Position numbers and translations under genes: made by a program. From Clostridium collagenovorans DSM 3089 (lineage in GTDB: Bacteria; Bacillota; Clostridia; Clostridiales; Clostridiaceae): 64,000 nucleotides of DNA. The notes under the pieces were generated by a model. It had not been told where the DNA came from and ran no database searches. It was given only the letters and a program-made list of their open reading frames with translations. Each line of letters begins with the position of its first letter. Position 1 is the stretch's first letter. Positions 44,117 through 53,510 of the stretch are shown here, piece by piece. Location: positions 372,001 through 436,000 of the forward strand of contig NZ_FQXP01000003.1 in the NCBI RefSeq assembly GCF_900130005.1, read 5' to 3'.

Positions 44117-45829
44117 CTAAAAATCTTTAGGATCTTTAGGATCTATATATATAGTTTGGTTTGTAGAATAAATAACCATACCAGCTTTAGCTCCATTTGG
44201 TTTTTTGACATTTTTAACTGGAGTATAATCTACTGCAACCTTAGTGGAATTTTTACCTTTACTAAAGTAAGCAGCTAAATTAGCAGCTTCCTCTAAAGTA
44301 CTATCAGATACTGGTTCTCCTTGTGTACATATAATTACATGAGATCCAGGTATATTTTTAGTGTGTAACCATATATCGTTTTTCTTAGCAAATTTAAGAG
44401 TTAAATAATCATTTTGAATATTGTTTTTACCTACGTAAATATCTAAACCATCCTTTGAAGTAAATTGTAAAGGTTTAGACTTCTTTTCTTTCTTATTTTT
44501 GCTGTTCTTAAATTTTAAGTAACCCTCTTCCATTAATTCTTTCTTTAACTCTTGTAAATCTAAGCTACTTTCTATGTTTTGTATATTGTTTAAAACAGAT
44601 TCTAAATAGCTTATTTCTGCATAGGTGTTTTCAAGCTGTATTTTACTCATTTCTTCAGATTTTTTTAATTTATTATATTTCTTATAATAACTTTGAACGT
44701 TTTCTGAAGGAGTTTTATTTTCATCTAATTTTATAGTTATAGATTCTCCGGTCTCACTATAATAATTGACAAGAGTTACCTCTTTCATACCTTTTTTTAA
44801 GCTATATATATTAGAAGTTAATAATTCACCCTTAAGCTGAAAGACATCCTTTTCTTCACAGTCCTTTAAGGTTGATTTTAAAATTTTAATTTTTTTATCA
44901 CAACGATCTAAATTGTTTTTAAGCATTTTGTGTAAATCAATTGTTTTAGCATTAAGTCTATCACTTCTATCCTTTTCATAATAAAAGTTTTCTATTAGTT
45001 CTGAAGCAGAATCGTAAGAAACCTTTTTTGCAGAACTCAAAGAAGATAATTCAACACAGTGAAAATCTAATAATTTATTATTTTCCATATAAGAGTTGAA
45101 GGTAAACTTACCAGTTTTGATTGAAGTAAAGTAATTAAGAAGATTACTGAAAAATAAATCCTTATTTTCAAGGCTCTCTTTGAAATTATCATATAAGTTT
45201 TTAGAAAGTCCTTTGCTTATACCAGTAAAAACACTTGAAAAGAAATTTTCACTGAAACTTATATTCTTTTCTGAGATAAAGTTTTCTAAATCATTTTTGG
45301 TAAAATCTAATGGATTTAACTTATTTGATTCAGGAGGATAAATAAAACTTACACCTGGATATAAGCTTCTATAGCTATTCATATCTCCTGTTATGTGTTT
45401 TATACTATCCATAACTATATTATCTCTTTTTCGTATTAAACTTATATTACTATGTCTACCCATGATTTCAATAACAAGAGTATATATGCTATCAAAGCCA
45501 AGCTCATCAGTACTTTCAAAGTCAATTAACAAAACTCTATCACTATTAAGCTGTGATACAGATAAAACTCTAGAACTACTTAAATACTTTCTCATAACCA
45601 TACAGAATATAGGTGGAGTAAGTGGATTTTCTTTTGGTATACTTGTATGATTTATTCTTGCACAGTTAGCAGAGGCAGAAATTAAGAGTTTGTGATTTTT
45701 TCTATTTTTATTATAAGTTAAGATTACTTCATCTTTCTCACTTTGGTTTATTTTATCTATTCGGCAACCTACTATAGTATTTTGCAATTCTAAGCATAAA
45801 CTATGCAAAAATATTCCATCTAAAGCCAT
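44117..45829 (-). CDS. rqcH: Ribosome quality control protein RqcH (NFACT family)
   Basis: 570 residues from the ATG at 45827-45829, with AAAGGATG upstream; upstream in-frame codons lack a ribosome site. NFACT-N domain MALDGIFLHSL to about 190 with the conserved Asp-Arg in QLNSDRVLLIDF. A long coiled coil lies in the middle (about 290-440). The NFACT-R part is FTSKDGLDIYVGKNNIQND, DIWLHTKNIPGSHVII and ANLAAYFSKGK. RqcH binds stalled 50S-peptidyl-tRNA and adds C-terminal Ala tails, marking the peptide for ClpXP. Older annotations call it a fibronectin-binding protein. Monocistronic or upstream of the lipoprotein gene. Confidence 0.95.
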   Translation of the reverse strand: MALDGIFLHSLCLELQNTIVGCRIDKINQSEKDEVILTYNKNRKNHKLLISASANCARINHTSIPKENPLTPPIFCMVMRKYLSSSRVLSVSQLNSDRVLLIDFESTDELGFDSIYTLVIEIMGRHSNISLIRKRDNIVMDSIKHITGDMNSYRSLYPGVSFIYPPESNKLNPLDFTKNDLENFISEKNISFSENFFSSVFTGISKGLSKNLYDNFKESLENKDLFFSNLLNYFTSIKTGKFTFNSYMENNKLLDFHCVELSSLSSAKKVSYDSASELIENFYYEKDRSDRLNAKTIDLHKMLKNNLDRCDKKIKILKSTLKDCEEKDVFQLKGELLTSNIYSLKKGMKEVTLVNYYSETGESITIKLDENKTPSENVQSYYKKYNKLKKSEEMSKIQLENTYAEISYLESVLNNIQNIESSLDLQELKKELMEEGYLKFKNSKNKKEKKSKPLQFTSKDGLDIYVGKNNIQNDYLTLKFAKKNDIWLHTKNIPGSHVIICTQGEPVSDSTLEEAANLAAYFSKGKNSTKVAVDYTPVKNVKKPNGAKAGMVIYSTNQTIYIDPKDPKDF

Positions 45830-46042
45830 AAAAATCATCCTTTCATTTACGTTATACATATATTTTATATAATTACTAATTATCATTAAAATTATATATT
45901 TATAAGATAAATTTATTATAAATATAAAAATTGGTTAGTAATTCTATAAGATAACTATTATAATATTATCATAGTTAAGATGAATATACTATAAATAAGA
46001 ATTTATATGTAATATTTAAATACCATGGGGGAGTTGACTTAT

Positions 46043-46867
46043 ATGATACTTGATTTTTTAAAGATTGAAGGATTAGGCAATGACTTTGTTGTTATTGATA
46101 ATAGAGAAAATATAATAAAAGACTACAGCTTAATAACTAGAAAATTATGCTCAAGACGCTTCGGTATAGGTGGAGATGGAGTCTTATTTGTTGAAAACTC
46201 TGAAGAAGCAGATTGTGAAATGATTATATATAATGCAGATGGATCTTATGCAGCTATGTGTGGAAATGGCATAAGATGCTTTGCAAAATATGTGTATGAA
46301 AAGAAAATCTGTATGTGTAATCCTATAACTATAAAAACTGGTGATGGCATAAAAAAAGCTTATCTTGAGCTAGAAAATGATAAGGTTGAAAATGTAAAAA
46401 TAAATATGGGAAAAGAAAGTTTTAATCCTAAAAATATACCTTTAGTTGGAGAAGAGGAATTTATAAATAAAACTATTGTGGCAGGCAATAAGGAATATAG
46501 GGTTACATCTTTATTAATGGGAGTTCCACATACTGTAGTATTAGGAGCTCTTAAGGATATTGATATAAATGAAGGAGCTTTTATAGAAAAAAGTGAGTAT
46601 TTTCCAAAGGGAACTAATGTAAACTTTTGTGAAGTTATAAATAATGAATATATAAAAGTTAAGACTTGGGAAAGAGGTGCAGGAGCTACCTTAGCCTGTG
46701 GAACAGGAAGTTGTGCATGTGCAGTTGTAACATCAAAATTAGGATTAACTAATAATAAAGTTACCGTAGAAGTTCCAGGTGGTAAAATGATGGTAGAAGT
46801 TAATGAAAATGAAGTGTATATGATAGGTCCATGTAATATAGTCTTTGAAGGAACAATAGAAATTTAA
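46043..46867 (+). CDS. dapF: Diaminopimelate epimerase
   Basis: 274 residues from the ATG at 46043, because GGGGGAG at 46027-46033 is then well placed; the in-frame ATG at 46025 overlaps that site. Converts LL- to meso-diaminopimelate for lysine and peptidoglycan. Both catalytic cysteines are present: MCGNGIRCFAKY (about residue 73) and ACGTGSCACA (about 218). GLGNDFVVIDNR near the start and GAGATLACGTG are typical. No other lysine-pathway gene is nearby. Strong terminator follows. Confidence 0.96.
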   Translation: MILDFLKIEGLGNDFVVIDNRENIIKDYSLITRKLCSRRFGIGGDGVLFVENSEEADCEMIIYNADGSYAAMCGNGIRCFAKYVYEKKICMCNPITIKTGDGIKKAYLELENDKVENVKINMGKESFNPKNIPLVGEEEFINKTIVAGNKEYRVTSLLMGVPHTVVLGALKDIDINEGAFIEKSEYFPKGTNVNFCEVINNEYIKVKTWERGAGATLACGTGSCACAVVTSKLGLTNNKVTVEVPGGKMMVEVNENEVYMIGPCNIVFEGTIEI

Positions 46868-46891
46868 TTATATTATAGAGTAAGAAATTTG

Positions 46892-46933
46892 ATTAAAGAG
46901 GTTATGAAGAAATTCATAACCTCTTTAATTTTG
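46892..46933 (+). terminator. dapF terminator, 17-bp perfect stem
   Basis: ATTAAAGAGGTTATGAA (46892-46908) pairs fully with 46913-46929 around a GAAA loop; T-rich end. Confidence 0.9.
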
Positions 46934-47085
46934 AAAAAGTTATAAAAAAATAAGTGTAGCTGAATAATATTCAAATATATGGAAATAATTTCAGATAACT
47001 TAGATTAAAAAAATTAATATATAAGTTCTAATTAATATCCAGCATTTCTAATAGTGGTTGTATTTATTCTACAATGAATGGTACC

Positions 47086-47113
47086 TCTAATACAATGAAG
47101 ATTGTTTATTAGA
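47086..47113. repeat. Inverted repeat in the leader of the pilus operon
   Basis: TCTAATACAAT (47086-47096) with ATTG-TTT-ATTAGA (47101-47113), GAAG between. Imperfect hairpin 40 bases before the first gene. The region from 46934 also contains other TCTAATA-like words. May be an operator or leader hairpin; no consensus promoter is clear. Confidence 0.4.
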
Positions 47114-47152
47114 ATATATATGATGAGTTTGTACTAAATGTGAGGTGGTTAA

Positions 47153-48682
47153 ATGAATGAGATAGAAGCTTTATGTAAAGAAGTAAAAGAAGAAAGCTAT
47201 AACATTGATAAAATACAAAGTTTAGCTTTCTCACAGAAGGAAAATATAAGAAATACTTTGTCCTTAATATTGCATCAAAGATTTAATATTGAGATTTTAA
47301 ATTTAAGCCAAGAAAGTATTGTGAAGAAGGAAGCCTTAAAGTTATCAAAGGAATTTTCATTGAAAAATAATTTGATTGCATTTAAACGTGATGAAAAAGG
47401 ATATTATGTGGCAATGAAGGATCCTTTAAATAAGTCTTTAAAAGAAGAAGTTAAGTTTTTCTTAAAGGATAACGTTACATTCTTTTTAAGTGAAGAGAAG
47501 GAGGTTTTAAAGGCATTACATGAGGTTTATATTGAGGATAGTGAGGAAGTTAAGAATAATAATATTGAAAATGAATCAGAACTTAATATAGAAAAAACTA
47601 TGCCTATGGTGGAATATAGCAATGACATTTTAGAAAGAGCAATCTTAAATGGTGCTAGTGATATACATATAGAACCTATAAATAATATGTATAGAGTCAG
47701 GGAAAGAATAAATGGAATATTAATCACAAAAACTAAAATAAACATAGATATTGGCAATTCTCTTATTAGTAGGTTAAAGGTTCAGGCTAACATGGACATA
47801 TCTCAAAAATTATTACCTCAAGACGGAAAAATAAGTTTTCATTTTAAAGAAAGAGTTTTAGATTTAAGAGTATCTTCAATACCCTGCGTAAGTGGAGAAA
47901 AAGTAGTTATAAGAATTTTAGCTAAAAGCGATATGTTAAATATCGATTCTTTAGGTTTTCAAGAAGAGCATAATAAAAAATTAAAGCAATGTATAAAAAG
48001 ACAGGGTGGGATAATTTTAGTTACAGGTCCTACAGGCTCAGGAAAGTCTACAACTTTGTATAGTTTAATAAATGAAATGGATAAAGAAAAACTTAATGTA
48101 GTGACTATTGAAGATCCTGTGGAATATAAAATAGAGGGAATTTCACAAATTCAAATAAATCTTAAATCTGGATTAGGATTCCCACAAATTTTAAGAAGTG
48201 TGTTAAGACAAGACCCAGACGTTATTATGATTGGGGAAATAAGAGATGAGGAAACAGCAGATATAGCTTTTAGAGCAGCTATAACAGGGCATTTAGTATT
48301 ATCTACCTTACATACAAGAGATGCTGTTAGTTCCTTAAGTAGGCTATATAATATGAACATACCTAAGTACATGGTACTTGAAAGTATTGAATTAATTATA
48401 GCTCAAAGATTGGCTAAGATTAAATGTTCATGTAAAGATAAAAAGGACGGTTTAGATAGATGTAGCTTATGTAATGATACGGGTTATAAAGGAAGAAAAG
48501 TTTTATATGAGTTTTTAGAGTTTAACAAAGAAAATAAGGATTTTATAGAAAAATGTAGTGAAACAAGCGACTTAAGAAATCATTTAAAACTATGTGGTTT
48601 TTCAACTATTGAAGATAATGCAATGAATTTATATGAGAGAGGATATATTGATAAAGATGAATTATCCATATATAAAAGTTAA
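47153..48682 (+). CDS. pilB: Type IV pilus/type II secretion assembly ATPase (PilB/GspE)
   Basis: 509 residues. N-terminal MshEN-like domain (about 1-130), then the secretion ATPase. Walker A is GPTGSGKSTTLYSLI (about 291-305), Asp box VVTIEDPVEYKIEG, Walker B MIGEIRDEETADIAF, His box LSTLHTRD. A four-Cys zinc motif, KCSCKDKK...CSLCNDTG, lies near 424-446. It powers extension of a pilus or pseudopilus from the cytoplasm. First gene of a nine-gene operon. Start after GAGGTGG. Confidence 0.93.
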   Translation: MNEIEALCKEVKEESYNIDKIQSLAFSQKENIRNTLSLILHQRFNIEILNLSQESIVKKEALKLSKEFSLKNNLIAFKRDEKGYYVAMKDPLNKSLKEEVKFFLKDNVTFFLSEEKEVLKALHEVYIEDSEEVKNNNIENESELNIEKTMPMVEYSNDILERAILNGASDIHIEPINNMYRVRERINGILITKTKINIDIGNSLISRLKVQANMDISQKLLPQDGKISFHFKERVLDLRVSSIPCVSGEKVVIRILAKSDMLNIDSLGFQEEHNKKLKQCIKRQGGIILVTGPTGSGKSTTLYSLINEMDKEKLNVVTIEDPVEYKIEGISQIQINLKSGLGFPQILRSVLRQDPDVIMIGEIRDEETADIAFRAAITGHLVLSTLHTRDAVSSLSRLYNMNIPKYMVLESIELIIAQRLAKIKCSCKDKKDGLDRCSLCNDTGYKGRKVLYEFLEFNKENKDFIEKCSETSDLRNHLKLCGFSTIEDNAMNLYERGYIDKDELSIYKS

Positions 48683-48692
48683 GGTGTATTAA

Positions 48693-49880
48693 ATGAAATT
48701 CAAGTATAAGGTAATAGATGATAAGGGAGAGATTCTTAAAGGAATAACAACTTCCGAATGTAATGATATAGAAGAATTATATCTAGATTTTCGAAGAAGT
48801 AACTATAAGGTTATAGCATTAAAAAAAGCAAATAGAGAAGAATTTTTTAAAAGGGAGAAAAAGGTTACATATAAAGAACTAAGTGATATTTCTTATAGTG
48901 TAGGGAGTATGCTTAAGGCTGGATTAAGTATAAATAAGACTCTATCTATATTGAAGGATGATATAGAGAAGTCTTTAATAAAAGAAAGCTTTAATATTAT
49001 TTTACAAGATATATTTCAAGGAAAGGCCATACATGAATCTTTTTCTAAACATAGTAATATATTTCCAAGGTTTTTCTTAAGTTTATTATTAATAGGAGAG
49101 AGAAGTGGAAATATAGATAGCATTTTTATGTACATAAGTACTTACTATGAAAACCTTCATGTTATGAATGAAAAAATAAAAAAGAGCTTAAGGTATCCTT
49201 TAATAGTTATGAGTGCAGCTTTAATGGTTACCCTTCTTATATTAAATTTTTCAATACCAACATTTGTTAATACAATAAATAATATAGGTGGCAAACCTTC
49301 AAGTATGTTAGAGAGTATTATGAAAATAAATCAATTTATAAATGAGAATATAGTTCTTTTAATTCTTTTAATAATATTAGTTATCTACTTTATAGTAAGG
49401 AAAATAAAGAGTACAGATTTAAGTAGAACCTTATTAAAATCTCCTGTAATTGGGAAAATAGTTATGCTTAATTCTAATTTTAATATAATAACATCTTTAA
49501 AGGTACTTACACAAACAGGTACAGATATTATAAATACCATGGAGCTAATTACTAGATGCATAGAGAATACTGTAATAAAAGAAAAGATGATAAGTGCAAC
49601 AATGAATATTAGAAATGGTAAGGGGATAACTGAAAGTTTAAGTAAAGCAGAAATTTTTGATACAGGTTCTTTGGCTATGATAAGAGTCGGTGAAGAAACA
49701 GGAGAAGTAGATAAAGGTTTCACTATGGTAGAAAAAAGACTAAAGGAAAAATTAGAAAAAACAATAGAAAGGACAATTGATATCTTGCAACCATGTTTTA
49801 TATTGTTTTTAGCTGTAATTACAGTATTTATTATAATAAGTGTATTATATCCTATGATGGATATGATGAATTCTATATAA
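48693..49880 (+). CDS. pilC: Type IV pilus/type II secretion inner-membrane platform protein (PilC/GspF)
   Basis: 395 residues, two GspF repeats each followed by membrane spans. Signs are KVTYKELSDISYSVGSMLKAGLS, ERSGNIDSIFMYISTYYE, KSLRYPLIV in the first repeat, and SLAMIRVGEETGEVDKGF plus LQPCFILFLAVITVFIIIS in the second. It anchors the ATPase and the growing fibre in the membrane. Ten bases after pilB. Confidence 0.92.
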   Translation: MKFKYKVIDDKGEILKGITTSECNDIEELYLDFRRSNYKVIALKKANREEFFKREKKVTYKELSDISYSVGSMLKAGLSINKTLSILKDDIEKSLIKESFNIILQDIFQGKAIHESFSKHSNIFPRFFLSLLLIGERSGNIDSIFMYISTYYENLHVMNEKIKKSLRYPLIVMSAALMVTLLILNFSIPTFVNTINNIGGKPSSMLESIMKINQFINENIVLLILLIILVIYFIVRKIKSTDLSRTLLKSPVIGKIVMLNSNFNIITSLKVLTQTGTDIINTMELITRCIENTVIKEKMISATMNIRNGKGITESLSKAEIFDTGSLAMIRVGEETGEVDKGFTMVEKRLKEKLEKTIERTIDILQPCFILFLAVITVFIIISVLYPMMDMMNSI

Positions 49881-49889
49881 GGAAAAGTT

Positions 49890-50315
49890 ATGAAAAAGAC
49901 AGGTTTTACTTTAATTGAAGTTTTAGTAGTAATGGCATTGATGAGCATTATTTTCAGCATAGGATATATAAATGTAAATAAATTTAATCATAAAAAAGAA
50001 GAATTAGAATTTAATGAAGTTATACGAGATGTAAGTGAGGTTATTTATTTAACTAAGGCTAAAGTTATGTATGAGCATAGTTATGCAGAAATTTTTATTG
50101 AAGAAGATAAATTAACTTCAATAGTAAATAACAAAGAAGATAAAGTATACAATTTAAAGTCAGGATATAAGTTTTATAATTATACCCCTTCAATTATAAA
50201 GATTTTTGATATGGGATATGTAGAAGCTGGCCATGTTATGATAAAAAATAAAAGTGGAAAGTCAAAATCCATATCTATCAAGCCTGTAACAGGGTTTATA
50301 GAAATTATTGATTAG
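49890..50315 (+). CDS. Prepilin-type (GspH-like) pseudopilin
   Basis: 141 residues. A short basic leader MKKTG, then the class III signal with cleavage before FTLIEVLVVMALM and Glu at +5, then one hydrophobic helix and a small soluble domain. Similar in design to GspH/FimT minor pseudopilins. A separate prepilin peptidase is needed and is not in this window. Start after AAGGAAAAG, 9 bases after pilC. Confidence 0.85.
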   Translation: MKKTGFTLIEVLVVMALMSIIFSIGYINVNKFNHKKEELEFNEVIRDVSEVIYLTKAKVMYEHSYAEIFIEEDKLTSIVNNKEDKVYNLKSGYKFYNYTPSIIKIFDMGYVEAGHVMIKNKSGKSKSISIKPVTGFIEIID

Positions 50316-50333
50316 GTATATTAAGGAGAAAGA

Positions 50334-50774
50334 ATGAAAAGAAAAAAGTTAATTACAAGTGGTAACACATTAATAGAAGTTCTTGTGGCCTTGGGAATTT
50401 TAAGTATATTTATGAGTGCTATATTTACTATGGAGAGTGCTAATAAAAGTATAAAAATCAAAACTAATTTTGCAAAGGAAAGAATCTCTATTGTAAAGTG
50501 CTTAAAAGAAAAGGTAATTAATGAAGTTTCTAGTGAGGAGCTTATGAGGAACTTTCAAAATAAGACTGTATATGCAAGCAAAGAAAAAATTGAACTTAAA
50601 AGTTTATTAAAAGCAAATATATTTGAGATTTTTACAGATGAAAAACCTTCATCATATCCTTACGCTGAATTAAACATATATAAAGAGGGTGAACTTATAA
50701 ATTGTAAAGTTACGATTTTAAACAGAGAGGATCTTAAGAGTCAATATAGTTTTTATAAGGGAATAAATAGATGA
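50334..50774 (+). CDS. Prepilin-type protein (GspI/PilV-like)
   Basis: 146 residues. The leader is longer and the processing site reads SGNTLIEVLVALGIL, with Asn instead of Phe at +1 but Glu at +5 kept. Hydrophobic helix follows to about residue 33. The ALGIL pattern resembles GspI/PilV minor pilins. Start after AAGGAG. The last 4 bases overlap the next gene. Confidence 0.82.
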   Translation: MKRKKLITSGNTLIEVLVALGILSIFMSAIFTMESANKSIKIKTNFAKERISIVKCLKEKVINEVSSEELMRNFQNKTVYASKEKIELKSLLKANIFEIFTDEKPSSYPYAELNIYKEGELINCKVTILNREDLKSQYSFYKGINR

Positions 50775-51214
50775 GAAAGAATAAGGGATTTACCATAATG
50801 GAACAAATGATAGCACTAGGGATTATTTCTATAATCATATGTATATGTATGGAATTACTTTTAAACTCAATGAAAGGATACTTTTCTAATAGTAATACTA
50901 TAAATGATTACTCTTTAAGAGAAGCTACATTGTATATAAATCAGGAAATAGCTTCTATTCCAGATAGCGTAGTAGTTCAAGATAAGAAGATATCCTATAC
51001 ATCTCGATTAATTGGGGGAAGAATAAATAAAAAGCAGATTTTTATGGAGAATAATGTTTTATATGTGAAGGATCTGAATACTAGAGTTAAATCTAGAATT
51101 GTAAACAATGTAGATGAATTTGATACAGATATAAATGGGGCTATGGTTTATATGTATATTAAATTATTAAGTGGAGAGGAAATAAAAGAATGTATTATTT
51201 TGAAAAATATATAA
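50771..51214 (+). CDS. Prepilin-type protein (GspJ/PilW-like)
   Basis: 147 residues. Leader MRKNKG, then FTIMEQMIALGIISIII with Glu at +5. Order after the I-like gene and the longer soluble domain with LREATLYINQEIASIP fit a GspJ/PilW-type minor pilin, by layout rather than strong similarity. ATGA overlap with the gene before; the next gene begins 25 bases before this one ends. Confidence 0.82.
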   Translation: MRKNKGFTIMEQMIALGIISIIICICMELLLNSMKGYFSNSNTINDYSLREATLYINQEIASIPDSVVVQDKKISYTSRLIGGRINKKQIFMENNVLYVKDLNTRVKSRIVNNVDEFDTDINGAMVYMYIKLLSGEEIKECIILKNI

Positions 51215-51636
51215 AAAGAAAAAAGGGATATATAGTTTTATATGTATATGTAATTGGGCTATTTTGTTGCTTCCTTGCATTTAATAGTTTAATGAGAGAA
51301 GTAAAAGCATATGAATATACAATGTTACATGAAAAAAGGGTATGTGAAAACAAAACATATGAAACTAATATAGAGCTATTATTAAGCAAGCTAAATGACT
51401 TCATAAGTATAGAATCAGATTTAAACAATGAAAAACTAATAGATATAGTAAATAATAATAAAGATACTTTGAAATTAGATGATGAAAATTATATATGCAT
51501 AGTAGGCAATGATATAGGGATTATAGTTAAATATGATGAGAATAGTTTGGTAAATTATACTTATTCAATTGAAAAAATTGAGAACAATATAAACTATAAA
51601 ATAAAGAATTGGAATTTCCAAAGTAGGAGAATGTAA
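51190..51636 (+). CDS. Membrane-anchored GspK/PilX-like minor pilin candidate
   Basis: 148 residues. Basic start followed by KRKKGYIVLYVYVIGLFCC: a pilin-like Gly before a hydrophobic helix but no Glu at +5, as in GspK. Only the position as fourth pilin-like gene after H, I and J types and the N-terminal design support the call. The soluble part is rich in Asn, Lys and Glu. Overlaps the gene before by 25 bases; the next gene starts directly after its stop. Confidence 0.6.
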   Translation: MYYFEKYIKRKKGYIVLYVYVIGLFCCFLAFNSLMREVKAYEYTMLHEKRVCENKTYETNIELLLSKLNDFISIESDLNNEKLIDIVNNNKDTLKLDDENYICIVGNDIGIIVKYDENSLVNYTYSIEKIENNINYKIKNWNFQSRRM

Positions 51637-52335
51637 ATGTTGAAAAATGAATCAATATATTTTAATTTATATAATGATAATTTAGATATATATTCAAAAG
51701 GTAAAAATAATACTTATGAAAAAAATCATCATAATATATTTTCAGTAAAGAAAAGCAATATATATATTTTAATTCAGGGGGAAGGGATTTTAAGCAAAGA
51801 AATGATCTTTGATAAAAGATTAAAAAGTAACTTACATAAGACCATAGATACGGAACTAAAATATGAACTTAATAGTAAAGATAATATACTTTTCACTTAT
51901 AAAATAGTACATAAGGATAAAAAAAGTATAAGAGTATTAGTGAATTGTATTAATAATGAATTAGTGAGAGAACTTAAGAGTTTATATAAAAACAAAAATA
52001 AAATAAATTCTATAGTTTGTATTCAGTTCTTTATACTTAAACTATTACAGAAAAAAGTTAAAGGACTAAAGAAAATAGAGGAATATAGATGTGCCTTTAC
52101 CTATGGAGATTATTCATATTATATGAGAATACATAAGGGGGAACTTCGAGAAAATGAAGTTTTGAAATGTGACATGAACTATTTTAAAGAATATTTATTT
52201 CAAAATTATGATTGTGAAGAAAGCATAAGTTATATATATCTAAAAAAAGGAAAAGGCTTTAATAATATAGCTATAAGTGAGATTCAAAAATTAAAAAGTT
52301 TTGAAAATGAAGTATTAAAGTTAGAGGAAGTGTAA
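51637..52335 (+). CDS. PilM/GspL-like cytoplasmic protein candidate
   Basis: 232 residues without membrane span or signal. I do not recognise the sequence. Its place directly before two small bitopic proteins of PilN and PilO design suggests the PilM or GspL-cytoplasmic role, linking the ATPase to the inner-membrane complex. The stretch FDKRLKSNLHKTIDTELKYE could match the region where PilM proteins begin their second subdomain, but no actin-like ATP motif is visible. Function inferred from position only. Confidence 0.5.
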   Translation: MLKNESIYFNLYNDNLDIYSKGKNNTYEKNHHNIFSVKKSNIYILIQGEGILSKEMIFDKRLKSNLHKTIDTELKYELNSKDNILFTYKIVHKDKKSIRVLVNCINNELVRELKSLYKNKNKINSIVCIQFFILKLLQKKVKGLKKIEEYRCAFTYGDYSYYMRIHKGELRENEVLKCDMNYFKEYLFQNYDCEESISYIYLKKGKGFNNIAISEIQKLKSFENEVLKLEEV

Positions 52336-52338
52336 ATA

Positions 52339-52788
52339 ATGAGATATGGAGAGTTTATGCCATATTGGTATATAAAAGAGAAATCTAGAAACAATATGAA
52401 AGCATTAAGTATATTAATTGTGTTTTATGGTATTGTAGTGATTTTTAGCTTTATGGAGTTATTAGAATGTAAGGAGAAATTGCTTAATATAAAAACTGAA
52501 GTACAAAGTTATAGAAATACTCTTGATAATGCAAGAAGTAGAAAAGAGAAAATTGAACAAAAGTTAAACGCAATAAAGGAAATTGAAAACTTATCTATAA
52601 GTGAAAAGAGCTATGAAATTAAGTTTTTAGGAGAAGATGCAATAAGTTTAAATTTGAAAAATAATAATTTAAATGCTGGTAAAGATATACTTGAGAAAAT
52701 AAAAGAAACAAACAAGTTAAAAGTAAAAAGATTCACATTAGGAGAAAAAGAAAATAATTATAATTTAGAAATGGAGCTGAAATATTAA
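52339..52788 (+). CDS. PilN-like bitopic membrane protein candidate
   Basis: 149 residues. Short cytoplasmic N-terminus containing MPYWYIKEKSRNN, one membrane span (about 22-40, LSILIVFYGIVVIFSF), then a coiled coil (about 45-85) and a small soluble domain. This is the PilN layout, and the N-terminal patch is where PilN meets PilM. Sequence identity to known families is not evident. Four bases after the gene before; start follows GAGGAAG. Confidence 0.6.
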   Translation: MRYGEFMPYWYIKEKSRNNMKALSILIVFYGIVVIFSFMELLECKEKLLNIKTEVQSYRNTLDNARSRKEKIEQKLNAIKEIENLSISEKSYEIKFLGEDAISLNLKNNNLNAGKDILEKIKETNKLKVKRFTLGEKENNYNLEMELKY

Positions 52789-52789
52789 A

Positions 52790-53191
52790 ATGAAGGAAAA
52801 GAGAATAGTAATAACTTCTTTAATAGTATTAAGTATTCTTTTATGTACAATTACTTTTAATATATCAAAGGTAGAGAAGGAAAGAAATACTTTGAATATT
52901 AGCTATGAAAATGATAAAAATGTTGTGGAAGCGTGGAATAATAAAGAAGAGCACAGTGATTTATTAAACTATTTATCCTCTGTAACTGGTTTGAAAGTTG
53001 GAAATGTAAGCTGTGATGATAGTATGAATACAATTGTTGAGTTAAGTTATAAGGGTAACATAAATGATTTTTATAAAACTATGGATGAACTTAAGAATTA
53101 TTCTAATATAGATTCCTTAGAAAATATAAACTTCAGTAAAAATAAAGATGAAGTTATTGTTAATTTTAATATAAAAGTAAAGAGCATTTAA
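52790..53191 (+). CDS. PilO-like bitopic membrane protein candidate
   Basis: 133 residues. One N-terminal span (about 6-24, IVITSLIVLSILLCTITF), a short charged linker and a ferredoxin-like-sized domain with VEAWNNKEEHSDLLNYLSSV and YKGNINDFYKTMDELKNY; the second phrase is like the core of PilO/GspM domains. Last gene of the pilus operon. No clear terminator follows. Confidence 0.6.
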   Translation: MKEKRIVITSLIVLSILLCTITFNISKVEKERNTLNISYENDKNVVEAWNNKEEHSDLLNYLSSVTGLKVGNVSCDDSMNTIVELSYKGNINDFYKTMDELKNYSNIDSLENINFSKNKDEVIVNFNIKVKSI

Positions 53192-53510
53192 GGTCTTTAT
53201 AATAAATAAAGGTTTACAAATACTGAGGATTTTTGATAAAATATTAATGTTAGAGCTAAAAGTAATACAAAAAAGCTATTACTTTAATCTTTAATTGTAT
53301 AAATTTAAAAATTTTATTTATACTATGTATAGAAATGTAAGTAGAATTAAATATCATTTATTATTACATTATAAAAATTATGTTTGTAATTAACAGTTTT
53401 TTATAGTAAAATCATAAATGGGTTTTTATGACTAAAAATATTATTTTAAATTAAAAATCGATATGTAATTTATATTACAATATAAGAAAAAGGTTTTGGA
53501 GGGATACTGA
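53192..53510 (+). other. Intergenic region before efp
   Basis: 319 AT-rich bases with no gene. Apart from the efp promoter at 53384-53412, I see no clear terminator for the pilus operon and no stable RNA fold, so some read-through into efp cannot be excluded. Confidence 0.45.
53384..53412 (+). promoter_or_regulatory. Predicted sigma-A promoter of efp
   Basis: TTGTAA (53384-53389), 17 bases, TAAAAT (53407-53412); leaves a leader of about 90 bases. Confidence 0.55.
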
